A stretch of DNA of 64,000 bases, from positions 1 through 64,000 of the forward strand of contig JBKQPR010000191.1 in assembly GCA_052144935.1 (NCBI GenBank), in the 5' to 3' direction. Both the position numbers and the translations under genes were made by a program. Below, one piece after another: positions 8,564-18,094 of this stretch. Source of the DNA: JOPF133 sp052144935. Lineage in GTDB: Bacteria > Acidobacteriota > Terriglobia > Bryobacterales > Bryobacteraceae. The notes under the pieces are model-generated. The model worked only from the letters and a program-made list of their open reading frames with translations. It was not told where the DNA came from and made no database searches. Each line of letters opens with the position of its first letter. The stretch's first letter is position 1.

Positions 8564-11500
8564 ATGCGTTCTCATGTTGAATCTTCGACTACCTGTCGTA
8601 GAACTCTTCCGTTGCGCTGTGTCACAGCGGCACTGTTGCTCGCCTGGTCAAGCCCCGGGTTCTGCCAACTGAAACCCGCAATCTACGGCCAGGGAGGCGC
8701 GAATACGATTGGCACGTTCCGCCAAGGCAAACTGACCTCGTGGTACCTGGACAGTAACGGAGATCACACGTGGGACACGGGCGACACCACCGCCTGGTTT
8801 GGGGTAAGTGGCGATTACCCCATCATGGGCGACTGGGGCAACGGAATCCTCCAGATGGGCATTTTTCGTGGCGCGGCCGGGTACTGGATTGTCGATTCCA
8901 ACAACAACGGCCAGTACGATTCCACGGACCAGATCTACGCCTTCGGCCTGCCTAACGACATTCCGGTCGTTGGAGATTGGGACGGCACCGGTGTCTTACG
9001 GATTGGCGTCTTTCGCGTGCCTGTAACACCCGGACAGGCCTTCTGGATCGTGAAAAGCGCAGGCTGTGTCAGCAACACCGCTTGCAACTTCGAGGGCACC
9101 CAAAACGTCGATTGGTATCAGTTTCAGTTTGGTTTGAACGGCGATATTCCGGTCGTTGGAGACTGGGACGGAACCGGTGTCTTACGGATTGGCGTCTTTC
9201 GGCCAGGCACTGGCTGGATTGTCAATATGATCACGCCGTCGACCTGCCAGTACAACAACCCGCTGCAGAACCCAAACAATCTGCCGTATGTGGTCTTCTG
9301 TAACCAGTGGGGTCAACAGTCCGCAACCCAGGCGCTCCCGGTTCCCTACCCGCTGCTCACAGTAACGGCCGCGGCACAGCCGACCCTTGGCGATTGGACG
9401 GGAACGGGCACTGGCCCTCTCCATGTTGGAACGTTGACCCCCGCTGGCACCTTGACCAACTGGAATGTAGACCTGAATGTCCAGGAAGTGTGGAACAGTG
9501 CCAGCCCCGAAGTAAATTGGTTCAGTTCCGACGAAGTCTTCGCCGGATACGGGCTGGTGGGCGATGCGCCCGTTGTCGGACCCTGGTCAAAGATCCCTTT
9601 GAGCACCGGCGTGCCTACGGCTTACCAACTGACCACGGTGGCAAATCCCGCACAGGGAGGGACCATCGCCCCGGCGACCGGTTCTTACGACTCGGCTGTA
9701 AGAATCACTGCTACACCCAACAGCGGCTACCAATTCTCGGGGTTTACCGGCTCCGGTAACTTGAACGTGCAGACCAATCCGCTGTACCTGACGATCACCG
9801 GAACAACAACCGTCACTGCCAACTTTTCCCAGTCGTCGACCCTTACCGTAACCACGGCGTCACCGTTGCCCGGGGCAGTTTCACAAACGCCATACTCCCA
9901 GGGCCTCGCGGCCAGCGGAGGCGTTCCACCCTATGGGTGGTCGCTGTACTCGGGGTCGCTTCCCGCGGGTCTCAGTCTCAACAGGTCGACGGGAGTGATC
10001 AGCGGCACGCCAACAAGCGATGGCGTATCGAACTTCACAGTGGAGGTCATCGACAGCGGTAACAATACCGCGAGCAAAACCCTCGCGCTGACCGTTGCGC
10101 CAGCGCTCGTGATTACCGCCGGCCCGCCGCCCCCGGGGGCACCAAACGAACCATATTCCCCGTGGACACTATCCGCGAGCGGCGGGACGCCGCCGTACGC
10201 CTGGCAGGTACAATTCGGATCGTTCCTGCCCCCAGGCCTATCCGTGAACGGGGGCTTTGTCACCGGGACGCCCAGCACCGCAGGGACGTACAATTTCACT
10301 ATGCAAGTGGCCGATTCCGGCGGTCAGTTCGCTACCATGGGCTTCCAACTTGCCGTCATTGCGCCGCTGACGCTGCCGCCCCTGAAAGGAGTTCAATACT
10401 TCCCCCGCGGGCACGCCTGGTGGAGCATGCTGACAGATTGGAGTTCATACGATTGCGCGACCAGCACCCTGGGGTCGAGCGATTGCCAGTCCAACACTTT
10501 GGTGTCCACAATCGTGCAAACCGATCTCCAGACCCTGCACAACAGCGGGTTTAACTTTATTCATCTGTATATCTGGGATGAGGATCTGGTTCAGGACATC
10601 TTTCAAGGGAAAGGCTTTTACCAATCGAGTATCGTTACGTGTGAAACCTGCTGGCCCGGCTTCGCCGGCTGGGACGACGGGCTGAACCCGCAAAACTCCG
10701 AGGACAACCAGTGGGGGGCGCTGAAGGAGTTCGTCAGCATGGCGCAAGCGCTGGGCATCTGGGTCGAAATCGACTTCGCCGCATCGCGATTCGTTAAGGA
10801 GGTGGAGACCATCGAGCAAATGAACCCCACAACCGTCGGGGGGTACTATGGAAGCTGGGTGGGGCAATTCGTCAGTGCGCTCGCGACTTACCATAACGTC
10901 CTCATATGGGGACTCGATTGGAACATGGCCGGCGACAACCCGAGCGACAGCTACTTGGCCACCACCAACTCCACCTGGGCAGCATTTTGGACGGCGGCGT
11001 ACTCCGCGGCATTGCAGGCCGTTCTCGCCAATCCCTATCCGCAGGGGCATGCCTTGCTGGCGATGGACTCCTACTTTGGCCACCCAGAAAACGGAGGGGT
11101 CGGCGGGATCTCGCCGATTAACCACGGATACACCTACAACTGGGACACGACCCAGCAGTACGCCTACAACTTCAAAGCTGCGACGGGATATACGCCCGAC
11201 CGCTGGCTCCTCTTTGTATACGGACCCAATGTGGAGGACATTAACGCAAATTTGCAATGTCTCGCCGACACCCCCAGCAGCTCCAACCCACTCTGCACAA
11301 CCTCCTCGAATCCGCGCAGCAACTGCGGCACAGGCGGGAATCAGGCGTGCCCGACCACCCCTACTACTACCGGCTGTGGGAACGGACCGTGCAACGCCAT
11401 CCCGACGTCGGATCTCGTGGTAAGGGAGTGGGTCATGTCGTCGGGCGTCACCTCCGGGCCCCTGTCCGCGCCGTGGTACGGTGACCAGGAGACTCCAGTG

Positions 11501-11941
11501 GGCACGACGGCTGGACAGTCACAGTGGCTCGCCGATACCCTGTGCGCGATCAGCGGCCTTGGGATCCCCGCCTACTCCTGGTACGGCCTTTATGACTCCG
11601 CATCATGGTGGCCTACTAACTATCCCGGAATTACCCCCCTTGAAATCACCTGGGACGGGTACTTTGGTCTGATCCCCGAACCGCTAGGAAGCAGCCCCAA
11701 GCCAGCGTTCAGCGCGCTCCAATATGGGTCCTCCTGTCCCACACCCTCAACGCCGGCGCTCGCCTTCTGGACGGACGCTGCTCCCTACCTCTACAACTAC
11801 AACAGTGGCACTGGCAGTGCGCAGGGCACTCCCTACTACACCGTTAACGATCTGGCCAACCTGAATTACACGGCCGCCGACGTTACGTCGCTGGGCCTCA
11901 GCGTGCCTTTTGACAATTCCGACCTCCTGCGACCCTGCTGA
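8564..11941 (+). CDS. Secreted multidomain glycosidase-like protein with FG-GAP-like, InlB-type and Ig repeats
   Basis: From ATG 8564 a signal peptide (LPLRCVTAALLLAWSSPGFC) leads to about 340 residues of FG-GAP/VCBS-like repeats marked by GDWDGTGVLRIGVFR (twice, nearly identical). Residues about 358-424 resemble a divergent InlB B-repeat (NPAQGGTIAP, GYQFSGF, TVTANFS). Two putative-Ig (He_PIG) modules follow at about 426-510 and 513-598 (GVPPYGWSLYSGSLPAGLSL and a second copy). The C-terminal 450 residues look like a TIM-barrel glycoside hydrolase: GVQYFPRGHAWW, WVEIDFAASRF, LIWGLDWNMAGDN near 780 where a catalytic NEP would be expected, and YGDQETPVGTTAGQSQW near 975 with a candidate nucleophile Glu. 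The usual acid/base Glu is not obvious. The reading frame ends early; see the next feature. Confidence 0.7.
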   Translation: MRSHVESSTTCRRTLPLRCVTAALLLAWSSPGFCQLKPAIYGQGGANTIGTFRQGKLTSWYLDSNGDHTWDTGDTTAWFGVSGDYPIMGDWGNGILQMGIFRGAAGYWIVDSNNNGQYDSTDQIYAFGLPNDIPVVGDWDGTGVLRIGVFRVPVTPGQAFWIVKSAGCVSNTACNFEGTQNVDWYQFQFGLNGDIPVVGDWDGTGVLRIGVFRPGTGWIVNMITPSTCQYNNPLQNPNNLPYVVFCNQWGQQSATQALPVPYPLLTVTAAAQPTLGDWTGTGTGPLHVGTLTPAGTLTNWNVDLNVQEVWNSASPEVNWFSSDEVFAGYGLVGDAPVVGPWSKIPLSTGVPTAYQLTTVANPAQGGTIAPATGSYDSAVRITATPNSGYQFSGFTGSGNLNVQTNPLYLTITGTTTVTANFSQSSTLTVTTASPLPGAVSQTPYSQGLAASGGVPPYGWSLYSGSLPAGLSLNRSTGVISGTPTSDGVSNFTVEVIDSGNNTASKTLALTVAPALVITAGPPPPGAPNEPYSPWTLSASGGTPPYAWQVQFGSFLPPGLSVNGGFVTGTPSTAGTYNFTMQVADSGGQFATMGFQLAVIAPLTLPPLKGVQYFPRGHAWWSMLTDWSSYDCATSTLGSSDCQSNTLVSTIVQTDLQTLHNSGFNFIHLYIWDEDLVQDIFQGKGFYQSSIVTCETCWPGFAGWDDGLNPQNSEDNQWGALKEFVSMAQALGIWVEIDFAASRFVKEVETIEQMNPTTVGGYYGSWVGQFVSALATYHNVLIWGLDWNMAGDNPSDSYLATTNSTWAAFWTAAYSAALQAVLANPYPQGHALLAMDSYFGHPENGGVGGISPINHGYTYNWDTTQQYAYNFKAATGYTPDRWLLFVYGPNVEDINANLQCLADTPSSSNPLCTTSSNPRSNCGTGGNQACPTTPTTTGCGNGPCNAIPTSDLVVREWVMSSGVTSGPLSAPWYGDQETPVGTTAGQSQWLADTLCAISGLGIPAYSWYGLYDSASWWPTNYPGITPLEITWDGYFGLIPEPLGSSPKPAFSALQYGSSCPTPSTPALAFWTDAAPYLYNYNSGTGSAQGTPYYTVNDLANLNYTAADVTSLGLSVPFDNSDLLRPC

Positions 11942-12512
11942 CCCGTGGACCACGGTACCCAGTTCTCTGGTAGGCTCCTGTGCATATGCCCAGTCGACGA
12001 TGTCCCAGACCACCACGTCAACGGCGCCGCCGCCATTCTCGACGCAGCCGCCGCCCACGATGGCCCTCACTCTGACGGGCACGAACCAGCCCACTGGCGA
12101 GGCGAGCCAGTCCAGCTATGCCCAGGCCAGCGTGGCCGTTGGTCCGAGCCCGGTGGTCCAGCAGGTTTGGGACACGACCGACTTTCAAGTCTGCCTTTAC
12201 TTCATCCCAGGCAACTCTGGATGTGCCGTCGCCGCCTACCAGTCAGACACTCTTTTTCTGTACGGGGCAGGATTCGGCATCGTCGGGAATCTTGTCAACT
12301 TCACCAACCAGAGCGGAGGCAACGTGTGGCTTTGGGCAACCACATTCTCCAGAGGAGCACTGAGCATTGCACTAAACTGCCAACTCGCACCGGGGCTTTG
12401 GAATCTGTCAGTTTACAACCCGAGCAACGATTCGGTCGGATCGCCCACACTTACCATCAGCGTTGTAGGCGGCATCTTTCCCGGTCCTCCGGCAGGGCCA
12501 GCCTGCAATTGA
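11910..12512 (+). pseudogene. Out-of-frame C-terminal extension of the glycosidase-like protein
   Basis: A second frame opens just before the stop at 11941 and stays coding-like to 12512. Its Thr/Pro/Ser-rich linker (TTTSTAPPPFSTQPPPT) and terminal beta-domain (SDTLFLYGAGFGIVG, GLWNLSVYNPS) look like an IPT/TIG- or Ig-like module that belongs at the end of the upstream protein. The upstream frame ends DLLRPC-stop where this frame reads PADPWTTVPSS, so one indel near 11935 would join them. It has no signal peptide and no good ribosome site of its own. Either a real frameshift mutation or a sequence error; I cannot tell. Confidence 0.55.
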
Positions 12513-12534
12513 GGAGCAGAATGGAGATAAGACC

Positions 12535-13257
12535 ATGAAAACCCGATCATCAGTATACATTTTCGCCGCCTGCTTGGCCGCGGCGCCGCACCTATTTTCG
12601 CAGAGCCTGAGCGGCACAGTCGTCGGCGCCGACACGGGCGCACCGATTCAGGGCGCGACGGTGGTGGCTGTCCAGGCGACAACATCGACCGCCGAAAAAC
12701 CGGTGGTTTACCAATCGTCGCTAGGCGCTGGCGGAGGATTCACCATGACCGCGTCACCAGGGACCTACAGGATTTGCGTCGGCGGCGCCGATCTTTACCT
12801 GGACCCCTGCACCTGGGGTGGCGCTCAGTCCGTAACAGTCAGCGCGGCTGGCGCGTCGAGCGTCTCGCTCAAGCTCGCGAAGGGCGGGCGGTTCTTGCTC
12901 CGCGTGCGCGACCCCCAGCAGTTCCTGCAACAGTTGTCCACCCGCTATAATCAGGGAATTGCTGTCTGGGTCACCGGGGCGCCCGCTGGCCAGTTCCCGT
13001 TGCCGCAGATCTCTCAGGAATCCGGCATTACCTATTATGGAGGACTTCTTCCAATCAACGTCCCGCTGAGTGTCTCGGTCTCCTCCGGACACGTCAGCTT
13101 CACTGACCAGACCGGTGCAGCAATTAGCTCTCAGGGCATCGGTTTTCAGGTGGCGGATCTCGCCGCACAGGCGGCGGCTCTCAGATCGGCTTTCAGCGCG
13201 ATGTTCCCTCCACCACAAGCCACGGTGGTCGATGTCGTCGCTGCTGGCATTCAGTAG
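12535..13257 (+). CDS. Secreted carboxypeptidase-regulatory-like protein (cassette gene A, intact copy)
   Basis: Product of 240 residues with a signal peptide (YIFAACLAAAPHLFSQS). SLSGTVVGADTGAPIQGATV and FTMTASPGTYRICVGG fit a carboxypeptidase regulatory-like (prealbumin-type) beta-sandwich. The C-terminal half (FLLRVRDPQQFL, GHVSFTDQTGAAIS, ATVVDVVAAGIQ) is a second beta domain of unknown type. It lies 22 bases after the previous frame and 81 bases before the TIGR03437-like gene. The pair is repeated, degraded, at 14291-15583. Surface or extracellular role is inferred from the signal only. Confidence 0.7.
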   Translation: MKTRSSVYIFAACLAAAPHLFSQSLSGTVVGADTGAPIQGATVVAVQATTSTAEKPVVYQSSLGAGGGFTMTASPGTYRICVGGADLYLDPCTWGGAQSVTVSAAGASSVSLKLAKGGRFLLRVRDPQQFLQQLSTRYNQGIAVWVTGAPAGQFPLPQISQESGITYYGGLLPINVPLSVSVSSGHVSFTDQTGAAISSQGIGFQVADLAAQAAALRSAFSAMFPPPQATVVDVVAAGIQ

Positions 13258-13338
13258 CGGGCAGGGTCTGCATCCGCCGTGGGGGATCTCGAAGCCCCCA
13301 ACGCAGCGCGATCGGGCGTGGCTAGGGAAAGGAATATT

Positions 13339-14256
13339 ATGTTTCGGCACGCGGCGCTACTAATCCTTATTGCGGCCGCATCCGCGAGCGGCCAGGGCCA
13401 AATCGTTTCAGTCGTTAACTCGGCCTCCTTTCAGGCGGGCCTTCCGCGCGGGGGCGCGCTGGCGACGGTTTTCTGTACCGGGTTGCTTCGGCCGACTCCC
13501 GGCATCTACATCGCCGACCCTACACAGCCACTACCATTTCAGCTTGGCGGCGTCGAGGTCTTCGTCGACGGTGCACTAGCGCCGCTGCTCGCTGTCGTAA
13601 TTCCGCCGGAGGGCCAAACCGCTCCGGTCCAGGTCAATTTCCAAGTCCCCGCGGAACGAAACTTCGCCTACACCACGCCGTCAGTTACCGGTGGCTCGAT
13701 GTTCGTGGATCAGGTCGATACCACTGGAACTGTCGTAGGCGTCGGTAAGCTTTTCGGTGGAACGGTCGTGCTGGAGCCCCTCCCCCCAGCGGCCTTAGGC
13801 GGTTTCTTCACCGACGCGAGCGGCAATGCCATTGCCCAGCATGCCTCGGACTACAGCACAGTCAGCGCCCAGAACCCCGCCCACCCAGGCGAGACCATCA
13901 CCGTCTACGCGGACGACTTCTTCGCGGTGTGGCCTCCCCCACCGCTCGGAATCCCCACGCCGGCGCAGATCCCGTACCAGTATAACACCCAACTGACCGC
14001 TTCCGATGAGGTCTACTGCTGCAACTTGTACTTGCAGAGCTACCCTTTTCCCGAAACATCTCCTGCTACAGCTCCCGTGACTGTCTCCTTCCTGGGCTTG
14101 GCCCCAGGGTTGATCGGCGTTGAGCAGATTAACTTCGTCGTGCCGGCAAATCAACCGCCGGGAAATTGGGCCCTCTTCTTCTTCTTCAGCAACAACTGTC
14201 CGAGCCCCCAATGCCAAAACTATTCCAGCCCCTACGCCATGCTGCCGGTACAGTAG
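13339..14256 (+). CDS. Secreted TIGR03437-like protein (cassette gene B, intact copy)
   Basis: The ATG at 13339 (AAAGGAA upstream) yields a clean signal peptide (MFRHAALLILIAAASASGQG), so the longer frame from 13279 is rejected. The mature protein follows the TIGR03437 pattern: IVSVVNSASFQAGLPRGGAL, then ATVFCTGL, LGGVEVFVDGALAPLLAVV and VQVNFQVPAERN in the first half, and a second half with GETITVYADDFF and GLIGVEQINFVVPANQPPG. The family is abundant in Solibacter relatives, usually as a C-terminal domain of secreted proteins; its function is unknown. Here the domain appears twice, forming the whole protein. Confidence 0.75.
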   Translation: MFRHAALLILIAAASASGQGQIVSVVNSASFQAGLPRGGALATVFCTGLLRPTPGIYIADPTQPLPFQLGGVEVFVDGALAPLLAVVIPPEGQTAPVQVNFQVPAERNFAYTTPSVTGGSMFVDQVDTTGTVVGVGKLFGGTVVLEPLPPAALGGFFTDASGNAIAQHASDYSTVSAQNPAHPGETITVYADDFFAVWPPPPLGIPTPAQIPYQYNTQLTASDEVYCCNLYLQSYPFPETSPATAPVTVSFLGLAPGLIGVEQINFVVPANQPPGNWALFFFFSNNCPSPQCQNYSSPYAMLPVQ

Positions 14257-14290
14257 CGGGCCAGCGAATCGAGCGATTCCAGGCGCGTAA

Positions 14291-14590
14291 CCTGACCGAT
14301 GCCATCCTGCGCCTGCGCTGCCGCAATTGGCTGGAGAAGCCCGAGTCGGCCAGGACGACCATGACGACCACGGGAGCCTTGTGCCGTTGAGCCTGCCTAT
14401 GATGGTCGTCGCGGGCGGCCAGCACGTCGCATTGGCGGATCAGACCGGTGCCGCCCTCAGCCCTCAGGGGCTGTCGTTTCAGGCCGTGGATTTCACCTCT
14501 CTAGCCTTTGCGCCAGGGGGACCTACGTTCCGGTTCCCGCCGCCGCCAAACGCTACCGTGGTGCATGTCTATGTCACAGGTATTCACTAA
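14291..14590 (+). pseudogene. Truncated second copy of cassette gene A
   Basis: In one frame this stretch reads PAPALPQLAGEA, then HGSLVPLSLPMMVVAGGQ, LADQTGAALSPQGLSFQ and ATVVHVYVTGIH. Each block aligns in order with the last 100 residues of the gene at 12535 (GQFPLPQISQE, YGGLLPINVPLSVSVSSG, TDQTGAAISSQGIGFQ, ATVVDVVAAGIQ). The N-terminal 140 codons, including the signal peptide, are missing and the frame is closed upstream at 14288. It is a 5'-truncated duplicate with no start of its own. Confidence 0.75.
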
Positions 14591-14645
14591 GATACACAAC
14601 TCCAAAACGGCACCTCGGGCCGGTCTCAGTGAGAAGGATCGAAAT

Positions 14646-15583
14646 ATGTTTCGATGGATTGCCTTTTCGTGTCGCTTGCCGCCACACCGTGCGCTGTAGG
14701 CCAGGTAAAAATCCTCTCCGTGGTCAACTCCGCCTCGTTCCAGCCGGGCCTACCCAGCGGAGGCGCATTGGCGACTGTCTTTTGCTCCGGATTATCTCTC
14801 GCGCCAGGCACCTACCTCGCGCCCGCCACGGGGCCGCTGCCGCTATCCCCAGCGGGCATTCAAGTCGTTGTCAACAATGCCGTCGCCCCCATACTGGCTA
14901 TTGTCGTCCCACAACCTGCGGATGCAGCCCCTGCTCAGATTAACTTTCAGGTTCCGCCGGAGCGCAATTCCACATCGCTGAGCGCCAGCGACGGCGGCTC
15001 GTTTGCTATCGTTGGCGTGGGCGGAACGCTGCCCAACGGGGGCGCGGAGCTTACCCCAATTCCGACGGCTGGCCAAGGCGGGTTTTTCGCGAACGCGAAC
15101 GGAGACGCCATCGCCTTCCACAGTTCGGACAGTACTCCAGTCACCGTCCAAAGCCCCGCCCACGCGGGGGAAACTCTCATCGTTTACGCTGATGATTTCT
15201 TCCTGGTCTGGCCGCCCCCTCCGATCGCCGTGCCTGTCGGTTCGCAGCCACTGTACCAGCTCCAGACGGCGTTGGCAGATGCCGCTTTGGCGTACTGCTG
15301 TTAGCTCTACCTGCAAACATATCCCAGCTATTTCCCCGGCGCTCCCCCTGGGTTCCCGGGGGATACTACACCGACACCCCGGCTCTCCAGACGGTGTTCC
15401 TCGGCTTGGCTCCCGGACTTGTGGGAGTGGAGGAGATCGCTTTTGTGGTCCCAGCCAATCGGCAGCCTGGCAAACTGGCCTCTGTTTTTTAACGCCGGCT
15501 CATGCCCCAACGGCAATCCCACAGCGGGAGCGTGCGGGAGCGGCGCGGTCAGCAGCGCGTACGTCATCCTGCCGGTGCGATGA
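14646..15583 (+). pseudogene. Frameshifted second copy of cassette gene B (TIGR03437-like)
   Basis: ATG 14646 starts MFRWIAF, matching MFRHAAL of the intact copy at 13339, but the frame is lost within the signal peptide; the frame from 14654 then continues ILSVVNSASFQPGLPSGGAL to GETLIVYADDFFLVWPPPP and AYCC. A TAG at 15301 replaces the codon after CC. Beyond it the homology continues in changing frames: LYLQTYPSYFPG, then VFLGLAPGLVGVEEIAFVVP, then NWPLFFNAGSCPNG to YVILPVR and a stop at 15581. So at least one nonsense and three frameshift lesions are present while the intact copy has none, which argues for genuine relaxation after duplication. Confidence 0.8.
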
Positions 15584-15724
15584 CAGCAAACGCTGAGGGC
15601 CCCCACCCGACGATTCCGGCTCCGGCGCGGAAGCCAACGTGAAATGGGGGGCGCGGGCGGCCAAATTCTCCCGTTGGGGCAAAGATTTAACCCCGTAATT
15701 CCCGCCCCGCATTAGAATTGAGGT

Positions 15725-16945
15725 ATGGTACGGGTTTGGGTGGCCGCCGCCACCCTGTTCTACCTCCAGAACCCGGATTTCTCCGCCGAGGGAGCCAAAG
15801 CCCTCGATGAGGGACGCTACGAAGCCGCCGCCCAGTCCTTCGTCAAGGCGGTCGAGGCCGATCCCAACGACTACGCCGCGCACTTCAACCTCGCGCTGGC
15901 CTACGGGTTCCTGCACAAGGACGCCGAAGGCATCGCCGAGTACCGCAAGACGTTGGAGTTGAAGCCCGGTCTGTATGAGGCTGAACTCAACGCCGGTATC
16001 CTATTCATGCGCCAGAAGGAACCCGCCGAGGCTCTGCCGCTATTCGAGGATGCCGCCACGCAAAAACCCGACCGCTTCCAGCCGCGATTCTCCCTGGCGG
16101 AGGCGCAGTTACAGAGTGGCGCGCCGGATAAGGCCGAGGAGAGCTACCGGCAGGCGCTGGCGCTCGACCCCAAATCCGCCGCTGCCGAAGCCGGGCTGGC
16201 CCATGCCCTGGCCCGCCAGGAAAAGCTGGCCGATGCCGCGCCCCATTTCCAGCAGGCCGCGCAGATCGATCCGCGCTATCGCAATAATCTGCTGGAGCTG
16301 GCTGAGTCGTACGAAAATCACCAGCAGCCGGCCGAGGCCATCGCGATCTATCGGGGGTTTCCCGACAATCCCGCCGCCCGCGAGCGCCTGGGACGGCTGA
16401 TGCTCGAAAACAAGCAGTACGCCGACGCTCTTCCGCAATTGGAAGCGGCCTACCAGCGGGATCCCAACCAAAGCAACCGCACGGCCCTGGCGGCGGCCTA
16501 CGTCTTCACCGGGAAGGTGGATCAGGCGCTGCCGCTGTTGGCGGCGGCGGTCGAGGCTGTGCCGGCCGATTACGAGCTGCGCATGATGTACGCCCGCGCG
16601 CTGCGCGATCGCAAAAAGTTTCCGGAGTCCGCCGAACAGTTTTACCAGGCCGCCAAATTGAAGCCCGCCGAACCCAAGACCTGGAGCCAACTGGGCGGCA
16701 TGCTGTACATGATCGACGATTACCCGCGGGCGCTGACGGCCTTCGACAAAGCCCGCGAGTTGGGCGAAGATACCGCCGGCGTCTGGTTTATGCGCGCCAT
16801 TATGCTGGATAAGATGAGGCAGTTGAAACCCGCCGTGGAAGCCTACCAGCGGTTCCTGGCGCTCAGCCAGGGGAAGAATCCGGACCAGGAGTTCCAGGCC
16901 CGCCAGCGCGTGCGGATCGTCACAAGGGAGCTGGAGAGGCGCTGA
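15725..16945 (+). CDS. TPR-repeat protein
   Basis: Product of 406 residues almost wholly made of tetratricopeptide repeats, about ten, with the A-G-Y/F-P spacing visible in blocks such as YEAAAQSFVKAVEADPNDYA and AEESYRQALALDPKSAAAEA. The first residues (MVRVWVAAATLFYLQNPDF) are weakly hydrophobic and could be a short signal. TPRs act as protein-binding scaffolds. Its TGA overlaps the ATG of the next gene (TGATG at 16943-16947), so translation of the three genes 15725-18074 is probably coupled. Confidence 0.8.
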   Translation: MVRVWVAAATLFYLQNPDFSAEGAKALDEGRYEAAAQSFVKAVEADPNDYAAHFNLALAYGFLHKDAEGIAEYRKTLELKPGLYEAELNAGILFMRQKEPAEALPLFEDAATQKPDRFQPRFSLAEAQLQSGAPDKAEESYRQALALDPKSAAAEAGLAHALARQEKLADAAPHFQQAAQIDPRYRNNLLELAESYENHQQPAEAIAIYRGFPDNPAARERLGRLMLENKQYADALPQLEAAYQRDPNQSNRTALAAAYVFTGKVDQALPLLAAAVEAVPADYELRMMYARALRDRKKFPESAEQFYQAAKLKPAEPKTWSQLGGMLYMIDDYPRALTAFDKARELGEDTAGVWFMRAIMLDKMRQLKPAVEAYQRFLALSQGKNPDQEFQARQRVRIVTRELERR

Positions 16946-17391
16946 TGGCCACCGAGACCTTATGGGCGGCGCTGGCGGTGGGCCTGGCCTTTGCGGGGAC
17001 GCTCCCGGCCGGTCTCAAAGAGGTGCTGGCCGAGCCGAATCTCGAGAAACGCTCCAAGCTGGCGCTGGATAACGCCGAGGCCGCCTGCCAGGCCGCGCGT
17101 TCCGCCTATGACGCGGGCGATGACAGCCGCGCCACGGCGGATCTTCACGAGGTGCAGGAATCCGTCGAGGTGGCCTACGCCTCGCTCCAGGGAACCGGCA
17201 AGGACCCCCGCAAGAATCCCAAATGGTTTAAGAAGGCTGAAATGGAAACCCGCGACCTGTTGCGCCGGCTGGATTCGTTCCAGCAGGCTATGAGTTTCGA
17301 CGACCGGGCCTCTGTGGACCCGGTAAAGGCCAAGGTGCAGCAGGTGCACGACGAGCTGCTGATGGGCCTGATGGAGGGCAAACACAAATGA
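16945..17391 (+). CDS. Small exported helical hypothetical protein
   Basis: Product of 148 residues. The first 25 (TLWAALAVGLAFAGTLPAG) form a plausible signal peptide; the rest is a charged helical bundle (EKRSKLALDNAEAACQAARS, DLLRRLDSFQQAMSFDDRAS). It starts on the last base of the upstream TPR stop codon and its own stop overlaps the start of the next gene (ATGA), a pattern of tight translational coupling. No family recognised; co-occurrence with the TPR protein suggests a complex. Confidence 0.65.
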   Translation: MATETLWAALAVGLAFAGTLPAGLKEVLAEPNLEKRSKLALDNAEAACQAARSAYDAGDDSRATADLHEVQESVEVAYASLQGTGKDPRKNPKWFKKAEMETRDLLRRLDSFQQAMSFDDRASVDPVKAKVQQVHDELLMGLMEGKHK

Positions 17392-18074
17392 ATCTTCTGC
17401 TCTGTGGTGTGCTGCTGGCGCTGCCGATGGCGGCCCAGGTACCGCACGATTTCCTCACCAGCGACGAGATCGACCAGATCCGCGAGGCCCAGGAACCCAA
17501 TCAGCGCATCGCGCTCTACGTGAAGTTCGCGCGGGAGCGGGTGGACCTGGTGAAGAGCCTGCTGAACAAGGACAAGCCCGGCCGCTCGATCCTGATTCAC
17601 GATGCCCTGGACGATTACGCCAAGATTCTGGACGCCATCGACGACGTGACCGACCAGGGCCTGGCGAAGAAGGTGGACATGACGCCCGGATTGAAGGCCG
17701 TGGCGTCCGCCGAAAAGGACATGCTGCCGCTGTTGCAGAAGGTCCAGAATAGCCAGCCCAAGGACGTTTCGCGCTACGATTTCGTGCTTAAGACGGCCAT
17801 CGAGACCACGGCCGACAGCCTGGAGGGGGCCGAGGGCGACCTGGGCAAACGCACCTCCGACGTGGAAGCCCGCGAGCGGCGCGAAAAGAAGGCCATGGAG
17901 GACGCCATGAGCCCGCCCGAGCGCGAGGCCGCCCAGGCGGCGGACAAAAAAGCCGCCGAAAAGGCGGCGGCGGATGAGGCCAACCCCCCGAAGAAAGCGC
18001 CCACCCTGTACCGGCCCGGCGAGAAGAAAGACGACACCACCAAGCAGGATCCCATCAAGCAGAATCAACCGTAG
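17388..18074 (+). CDS. Exported charged-tail hypothetical protein, third gene of the TPR operon
   Basis: Product of 228 residues. It begins MNLLLCGVLLALPMAAQ (signal peptide, cleavage after AAQ), followed by a helical domain (SDEIDQIREAQEPNQRIALY, DALDDYAKILDAIDDVTDQG) and a Lys/Ala/Glu-rich tail from about residue 160 (EKKAMEDAMSPPEREAAQAA) that should be disordered or coiled coil. Its start ATG overlaps the preceding stop by one base pair step (ATGA). Family unknown. Confidence 0.65.
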   Translation: MNLLLCGVLLALPMAAQVPHDFLTSDEIDQIREAQEPNQRIALYVKFARERVDLVKSLLNKDKPGRSILIHDALDDYAKILDAIDDVTDQGLAKKVDMTPGLKAVASAEKDMLPLLQKVQNSQPKDVSRYDFVLKTAIETTADSLEGAEGDLGKRTSDVEARERREKKAMEDAMSPPEREAAQAADKKAAEKAAADEANPPKKAPTLYRPGEKKDDTTKQDPIKQNQP

Positions 18075-18094
18075 GGGCGCCAGCGCAGCCTGCG

